A stretch of DNA of 9,096 bases from Pseudomonadota bacterium (GTDB lineage Bacteria > Desulfobacterota > Desulfobacteria > Desulfobacterales > RPRI01), in NCBI GenBank assembly GCA_018819005.1, contig JAHJQU010000050.1, positions 1 through 9,096 on the forward strand. Direction: 5' to 3'. The notes under the pieces were generated by a model. The model saw only the letters and a program-made list of their open reading frames with translations, ran no database searches and was not told the origin of the DNA. Made by a program: the position numbers and the translations under genes. Shown piece by piece: positions 5,796-9,096 of the stretch (its first letter is position 1; every line of letters starts with the position of its first letter).

Positions 5796-6847
5796 AATGG
5801 TTTGATTACCTCTTCAAGAAGAGCTTTGGCCGCTTCTTCTCCTCTTCCCTTGAAGCCAATCAAGTCGAGATACAACTGAACGGGGGATACCACGCGGCTC
5901 CCTTCTTTTGTTGTTGCACCATAAAAAACGCCGTCGTCGTAAGGCATAAGAAGAGTTACATTTGCCCCGCTGCTGACTTCTTTGAACTCAAAAAGTTTTA
6001 TTAGCTGATCTTCCTCAGCATCAACATAGGCCATAACCCGCTGATAGCGAACAGCCAATTTCAAACGAGCTGCACCTGAAAAGCCGGTAAATGCGTAATT
6101 AATCTTGTTCCTTTTACAGACATCGGTGATCTCAGCTTCGATATCCGGAATACTTCTAAGAGAATAAAAATCTCTCGTTCGGTTTTTACGAAAAGCATAG
6201 TACCGGGACCATTCGGAAAGTAGAGAATACGGCTCCTGAAGGGTAAAACCCTTCTCTGCCTTTTCTATCAGCTCACGACTGTCGAGAAGCTTCTTGACAT
6301 TTGCGGCCTGTCCAAGGCTAACTTCCGCCTCGCGGGCCAGATCCTGCATCTTCCGGTTTTTTCGGGGATTGTTGAGAATAACCCTTAGAATCCTCGCGGC
6401 TTTTGGAGAATAAAGGGATCGCAGTTCCCGCTTTTCCGAAAAAGGGTTCGGGTTCCCACTTTTTTCAATATAAACGCCCCCGAACGTAAGAAGGCAATTG
6501 CCTGCAAAATCGCAATATCCGACTCCCTCCTGCCAGCAGATTTCGGCTGTTTGAGATGAGATATAAGGGGCAATGAAAACCCCGTATGCACCGGCGTTAA
6601 GGGATAACCAGCGAAGAAGACTGTTAATTGCCTCTCTGGCTGCTTTGGGCTGGCCGGTTCTCTTGACCTCCACTGCCAATAACTGTTTCATTCCATATGC
6701 GGTCATCTCCACAGTAAAATCAATTTGTGCACCTACCGCCCGGGGTTCTTTTTGGATATCAGTGATCTGAACAAAGGGAACTTTGTCCAGACATTGTTTC
6801 AAGGTGCTTTCTGCTTTGCGTTCAAGACTCTGAAGTTCTATTTTCAT
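5789..6847 (-). CDS. abiEi: AbiEi-like antitoxin with PD-(D/E)XK-like N-terminal domain
   Basis: 352 residues from ATG 6847. Residues ~1-125 look like a restriction-endonuclease-like fold: Asp43 (QIDFTVEM), Glu60-Val-Lys62 (LLAVEVKRTGQP), then GVFIAPYIS and GYCDFAGN. Residues ~145-205 form a winged helix (KAARILRVILNNP ... VSLGQAANVKKLLDS ... GFTL). The rest contains YAFTGFSGAARL, typical of type IV antitoxins of the AbiEi_2 kind. It is the transcriptional repressor and antitoxin of the pair and acts against the toxin without forming a stable complex. It overlaps the toxin gene by 7 bp. The start is uncertain: ATG 6847 has GGTGAT four nt upstream, ATG 6859 and TTG 6865 are in frame, and all lie just past the predicted transcription start inside the operator. 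Whether the D-ExK motif is catalytic is unknown. Confidence 0.85.
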   Translation of the reverse strand: MKIELQSLERKAESTLKQCLDKVPFVQITDIQKEPRAVGAQIDFTVEMTAYGMKQLLAVEVKRTGQPKAAREAINSLLRWLSLNAGAYGVFIAPYISSQTAEICWQEGVGYCDFAGNCLLTFGGVYIEKSGNPNPFSEKRELRSLYSPKAARILRVILNNPRKNRKMQDLAREAEVSLGQAANVKKLLDSRELIEKAEKGFTLQEPYSLLSEWSRYYAFRKNRTRDFYSLRSIPDIEAEITDVCKRNKINYAFTGFSGAARLKLAVRYQRVMAYVDAEEDQLIKLFEFKEVSSGANVTLLMPYDDGVFYGATTKEGSRVVSPVQLYLDLIGFKGRGEEAAKALLEEVIKPLW

Positions 6848-6856
6848 TTTTATCAC

Positions 6857-6880
6857 CATTTTCAACGTTTGTTGAAAATG
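6857..6880. promoter_or_regulatory. AbiEi operator O1: perfect inverted repeat over the operon start
   Basis: CATTTTCAAC and GTTGAAAATG are perfect 10-bp arms around the 4-nt loop GTTT. The site covers the expected transcription start (~6876) and the upstream candidate start codons, an ideal place for repression. AbiEi proteins are known to bind paired inverted repeats in their own promoter and to repress the operon. Confidence 0.75.
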
Positions 6881-6882
6881 CT

Positions 6883-6910
6883 TTTATATTAAAACACATT
6901 CTCTTGTCAA
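6883..6910 (-). promoter_or_regulatory. Sigma-70 promoter of the AbiE-type operon
   Basis: On the minus strand, a perfect -35 TTGACA (6910-6905), a 16-bp spacer and -10 TATAAA (6888-6883). The predicted start near 6876 falls within O1. The promoter sits between the two operator copies. Confidence 0.75.
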
Positions 6911-6931
6911 GTATTTTCATTATATTATTTG

Positions 6932-6950
6932 TTTTCATCGTTTGTTGGAA
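6932..6950. promoter_or_regulatory. AbiEi operator O2: near copy of O1
   Basis: TTTTCATCGTTTGTTGGAA matches 17 of 19 positions of O1 (6859-6877) in the same orientation. The offset is exactly 73 bp, close to seven helical turns, so both sites face the same side of the DNA. It lies upstream of the -35. This fits the cooperative two-site binding and DNA bending known for AbiEi. Confidence 0.65.
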
Positions 6951-7289
6951 TAATCGTTTTTAATGAAAATAATCAAGCCCTATAATGCAAATTACCGTCA
7001 TTTAAGCCTCCGTTTTCTGAAAACAGACAGTATACTTCCTCCTCTATGTCGGTCTTCCTACTGACTTTGTGTTGTATCAATTATTTCGAACATAAATCTG
7101 AAAAGGTTTTCTTGCCATGCTTGCTGCTTTGTAGATACCAAGAAAAATTCCTGCGACTGTGTTTTCCGGCTTATTTGATATTTCCCAGCGTGATTTATTA
7201 CAGGAGCCAAATAACTTCAGGACTATGGAGCGTTCCTCCAATATCCTTCAGATAATGAAGAATAGATGTAAAGTGTCACCGAATCTCTC
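6951..7289. other. Intergenic region without a convincing gene
   Basis: About 340 bp between the AbiE promoter region and the NERD gene. On the minus strand a TTG-initiated frame at 7241-7077 (54 codons, EERSIVLKLFGSCNKS ... ENTVAGIFLGIYKAA) and a shorter frame ending near 6980 (DIEEEVYCLFSENGGLNDG) read as mildly protein-like. Neither has an ATG or a good ribosome site. The expected attC of the NERD cassette (R'' box CCATAAC on the minus strand) is not seen. The stretch may be decayed cassette or island DNA. Confidence 0.3.
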
Positions 7290-8072
7290 CTATGCTGCTG
7301 CATCCTTTGTGCGAATGTAACGAGAAATATGGAATGAAGCCAACATCAAATCTTCCTGGGATATAATATCGGGTTGGTTTTCGATGAAACTTGGCAGAGC
7401 TTTTGGATTCAAAACCCAAACTTCTGATTTTTTACTTTGTTCCGTGGACTCAATATACCAACCGGGGAATAGAATGACCGGCTTTACTAAAAAGGATTTA
7501 CCTGTTGTCTCAAGCAAAATATTTTTCAGCCAATTTGATGCAGCCTTTACTTGGGTTATCGGTTTACTTTGGATCTCAAAATCTTTTATTGTCAACTTTT
7601 CTCCATCAAAACCGATTTTGGCGTCGCCTTTTGCTGGTTTACTGTAGGTTTTGGTCTCAATGACATAAATGCCTTTCCTTGAAATTATGACATGATCCAG
7701 ATTGAATTTATCTCCAAGCAGGTCATGATATATTCTATGCCCTTTTTCTCGTAAATTTTCTAAATATTGGCCAACAGCTCTTTCACCATCTCTCCCAAGT
7801 TTTACGGCCTTAACTTCCTTAATAATTTTATAAACCCTGTATACACAGAAAAGGACAAATATTACTGCAACAATAGTTGCTGTTATAGGATAAGGAGGAG
7901 GGTTTTTGAAGTAACGCCACCATTCATATCCAGCCAAATAAACCATCAGAAAGCAAACTATTGTATATGGAACAGCATCTTCATAAATAAGTTTGTCAAT
8001 TCTTTCGTCAAGGGATTGTCCGACATAACGAAGAGGCTTGTCTTTAATTGGAGACTTTTTCTTTTGCTTCAT
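7290..8072 (-). CDS. NERD-domain membrane protein (predicted nuclease-related)
   Basis: 260 residues. After a basic N-terminus come two membrane segments at ~35-52 and ~63-81 separated by a short Pro-rich loop. A NERD domain follows (~92-205): Gly93-Arg-Asp-Gly-Glu97 (LGRDGERAVGQYL), Asp126 (NLDHVII), Glu139-Thr-Lys141 (GIYVIETKTYS) and VKPVILFPGW. The E...D...ExK pattern is the nuclease-like site of this family, which belongs to the PD-(D/E)XK superfamily. NERD proteins are often carried on mobile DNA and in defence-type contexts, but the substrate here is unknown. The ATG lies 18 nt after the attC core cut site at 8091/8090 with no Shine-Dalgarno sequence, the geometry of an integron cassette gene. 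No attC is visible after its stop. The GCA-GCA-GCA-TAG end looks natural. Confidence 0.8.
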   Translation of the reverse strand: MKQKKKSPIKDKPLRYVGQSLDERIDKLIYEDAVPYTIVCFLMVYLAGYEWWRYFKNPPPYPITATIVAVIFVLFCVYRVYKIIKEVKAVKLGRDGERAVGQYLENLREKGHRIYHDLLGDKFNLDHVIISRKGIYVIETKTYSKPAKGDAKIGFDGEKLTIKDFEIQSKPITQVKAASNWLKNILLETTGKSFLVKPVILFPGWYIESTEQSKKSEVWVLNPKALPSFIENQPDIISQEDLMLASFHISRYIRTKDAAA

Positions 8073-8084
8073 AAGATTTTATAT

Positions 8085-8175
8085 CCATAACCCGATTAAT
8101 CAGCGGTGGCGCCAAAGCACTTGCCGCGTCAGCGTCGCAGACGTTTTCGCCATCCGCTGAATTATTTTGTTAAGC
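8085..8175 (-). repeat. attC-like integron recombination site (downstream of DUF2971-like gene)
   Basis: Read on the minus strand: R'' box GCTTAAC (8175-8169); then TCAGCGG-A-TGGCG pairing with CGCCA-CCGCTGA, a 12-bp stem with one extrahelical A; a variable loop; and R' GTTATGG (8091-8085). The conserved boxes, the imperfect palindrome with an unpaired base on one arm and the ~91-bp length are the standard attC plan. The TAG stop of the DUF2971-like gene (8178-8176) abuts the R'' box, as in integron cassettes. Confidence 0.75.
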
Positions 8176-8920
8176 CTATATTGGGTTCTTTGCCATACTC
8201 GAATTCCTGACTGGACATGAAACGCCATACTTTTTCAGGAGGTCCTTCACAACATCTTTAAACCAAGGAGAGCATTCCGGTGAAACCACTATACTGCGGA
8301 GGAATGCTCCAAGATCGATTGGAATGAAAACGCCTTGATCTTTTGTATTGGACTCAAATGTTGATTCAAACCTATCGAGAATTACCCTAACTTCTCGTTC
8401 AAACTCGTACCCGACAGTTTTATATCTAAAAATGCTTGAATAAGGATTCGCCTCGATTTCCGGATCTTTCCAGTGGCGAATATAATCGACTTTACGAATA
8501 GAAAGTTCTCCCGAACCGGTAAATCCATTCAAGGAGGCCTTCAATTTGGCGACAGTGGTCGTAATCGCCACGCAATCATTTGTCTTTCCAAAAAGCTGCC
8601 ATAAAGCCATGTTATCATTTACACCCAGGGACCAGCAATTAATATAGACACCTTCCCGTAATTCCTTTTTAAATTTGTCATACGAATATTTTATCTTGTT
8701 CTTTTGGTATGAAGCGTTGATAGCCTCACGGAGGCGAGGTGTGAAGGAGCCCTCAAATTTATCGGGGAACAAATCGCTCCGGCAGAGATAAAGAGAACCA
8801 GTCTTCAGGACATTTACCAAACGAGGTACATCCAGGTAGCGTCGCAAGACGTTTCCACCTTTCAGCCTATCATCTACTTGAATTTTGCTTTTGGTTTTCA
8901 TCGATATTCATTTGGCTTAA
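8091..8920 (-). mobile_element. Integron gene cassette carrying the DUF2971-like gene
   Basis: The cassette runs from TTAAGC (after the G/TT cut at 8921/8920) to the G of the next core site at 8091, 830 bp. Its first bases are complementary to the R'' box of its own attC (GCTTAAC), which is what circular cassette integration predicts and is unlikely by chance. It contains one gene in the same direction, 19 nt after the cassette start. Confidence 0.7.
8176..8901 (-). CDS. DUF2971-like protein
   Basis: 241 residues, cytoplasmic. The pattern resembles DUF2971: RRYLDVPRLVNVLKTGSLYL near residue 20, F45-x-DKFEG51, the INCWSL box at 87-92, N97-M-ALW101 followed by GKTNDCVAI, VDYI at 138-141, and the YEFEREVRVIL segment at 165-175 after FRYK. 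The C-terminal half keeps the VVSPECSPWF stretch. The biochemical function of the family is not established, though members are frequent on islands. It is the single gene of an attC-bounded cassette. Its ATG is 19 nt inside the boundary without a Shine-Dalgarno sequence, so expression would depend on upstream (rightward) transcription. The stop TAG runs into the attC. Confidence 0.7.
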   Translation of the reverse strand: MKTKSKIQVDDRLKGGNVLRRYLDVPRLVNVLKTGSLYLCRSDLFPDKFEGSFTPRLREAINASYQKNKIKYSYDKFKKELREGVYINCWSLGVNDNMALWQLFGKTNDCVAITTTVAKLKASLNGFTGSGELSIRKVDYIRHWKDPEIEANPYSSIFRYKTVGYEFEREVRVILDRFESTFESNTKDQGVFIPIDLGAFLRSIVVSPECSPWFKDVVKDLLKKYGVSCPVRNSSMAKNPI

Positions 8921-8973
8921 CGGTTGAACTGTGCCGCCCGGCTTTTTGGGTCGGCTCCAGTGAAGGGTTATGC
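8915..8973 (-). repeat. attC-like integron recombination site (upstream of DUF2971-like gene)
   Basis: Read on the minus strand: R'' GCATAAC (8973-8967), an arm CTGGAGCCGACCC (8960-8948), a short A-rich loop, a returning arm GGGCGGCACAG (8939-8929), then R' GTTAAGC (8921-8915), which fits GTTRRRY exactly. The arms pair as CTG..GCCG-A-CCC with an extrahelical A. At 59 bp it is a compact attC. R'' and R' mismatch at one base, as expected when R' belongs to the next cassette. Confidence 0.75.
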
Positions 8974-8998
8974 GTTATCTAAACGCGCCATGGCTCAA

Positions 8999-9096
8999 TT
9001 ATCCAAAATCCCAATCCACCAACTTGCTGCTATTTGCAACGAATGGTCCTCCTTCATAAAAGAGAGCCCGAGCGTAATTCTTTAGTTGATTCTGTA
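8999..9096 (-). CDS. C-terminal end of a further cassette gene (partial)
   Basis: From the window edge the minus strand is open for 31 codons to TAA (9001-8999). The end reads YARALFYEGGPFVANSSKLV then DWDFG. The stop lies 25 bp before the R'' box of the attC at 8915-8973, matching a cassette gene followed by its attC. The family cannot be named from so short a piece. If it is a cassette, its DNA should begin with TTATGC outside the window. Confidence 0.5.
   Translation of the reverse strand, partial: QNQLKNYARALFYEGGPFVANSSKLVDWDFG

Larger units (their letters stand above)
2740..9096. mobile_element. Integrated genomic island (left end; right end outside window)
   Basis: Inferred from the displaced tRNA-Leu 3' half at the left border, the adjacent tyrosine recombinase, and accessory cargo. 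The cargo is an AbiE-type toxin-antitoxin operon, a NERD protein, a DUF2971-like gene, integron-type attC sites and decayed frames. No second copy of the tRNA end was found up to 9096, so the element continues to the right. No phage structural, plasmid replication or conjugation genes are visible in this part. Confidence 0.6.

Noticed and set aside
7046..7255. Plus-strand frame of 69 codons
   Set aside because: Composition is unlike a real protein, there is no ribosome site, and it is the only plus-strand candidate among minus-strand genes.
8085..8175. The GC-rich palindromes at 8085-8175 and 8915-8973 as rho-independent terminators
   Set aside because: Neither stem is followed by a T run, both have an unpaired base and conserved end boxes, and the cassette start complements the R'' box, all of which point to attC.
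1..9096. CRISPR array, rRNA genes or insertion sequences
   Set aside because: No regularly spaced repeats, rRNA-like stretches or transposase genes with terminal repeats were seen.

Overview
The window reads as a piece of a Gram-negative bacterial chromosome of moderate GC content. It has one ordinary chromosomal stretch on the left (about 1-2740) and the start of a foreign island on the right (about 2740-9096). Every convincing gene lies on the minus strand. The paired envelope genes of the TIGR03545/TIGR03546 type and the tRNA-Leu remnant suggest a proteobacterial or Desulfobacterota-like host. That is a low-confidence guess made without any search.

Left part. Positions 1-271 hold the downstream portion of a catalase gene that has lost its 5' part. 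It abuts, in another frame, the 3' end of a TIGR03545-like gene (AsmA-like inner-membrane-anchored protein, 255-2039). That gene is coupled by an ATGA overlap to a TIGR03546-like membrane protein gene (2036-2557). The catalase/TIGR03545 contact looks like an illegitimate junction, either a real deletion or an assembly join.

Island border. Positions 2685-2742 are the 3' half of a tRNA-Leu(CAG) gene with no 5' half next to it, as expected of a displaced attachment site. A tyrosine recombinase with an N-terminal zinc-ribbon motif (2916-4037) follows. The gap between them carries a tandem 11-bp repeat and a 16-bp palindrome that could be recombination or control sites. The integrase has its own sigma-70-like promoter. 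The rest of the element and the intact tRNA should lie to the right of the window.

Island cargo. Next come decayed reading-frame remnants (4092-4360), an unrecognised 157-residue protein (4361-4834), and a two-gene type IV toxin-antitoxin operon of the AbiE kind. The AbiEi-like antitoxin (5789-6847) carries an N-terminal PD-(D/E)XK-like motif, and the AbiEii-like nucleotidyltransferase toxin (4968-5795) overlaps it by 7 bp. The operon promoter is flanked by two copies of one operator: a perfect 10-bp inverted repeat over the transcription and translation start, and a near copy exactly 73 bp upstream.

Right end. Two integron attC-like recombination sites (8085-8175 and 8915-8973) bracket a DUF2971-like gene in exact gene-cassette geometry. 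The first bases of the cassette are complementary to the R'' box of its own attC. A NERD-domain membrane protein gene (7290-8072) begins at the next cassette boundary, and the tail of a third cassette gene (8999-9096) ends just before the other attC. An integron cassette array, with its integrase outside the window or absent, therefore seems to sit inside a tRNA-targeted island beside an abortive-infection operon.
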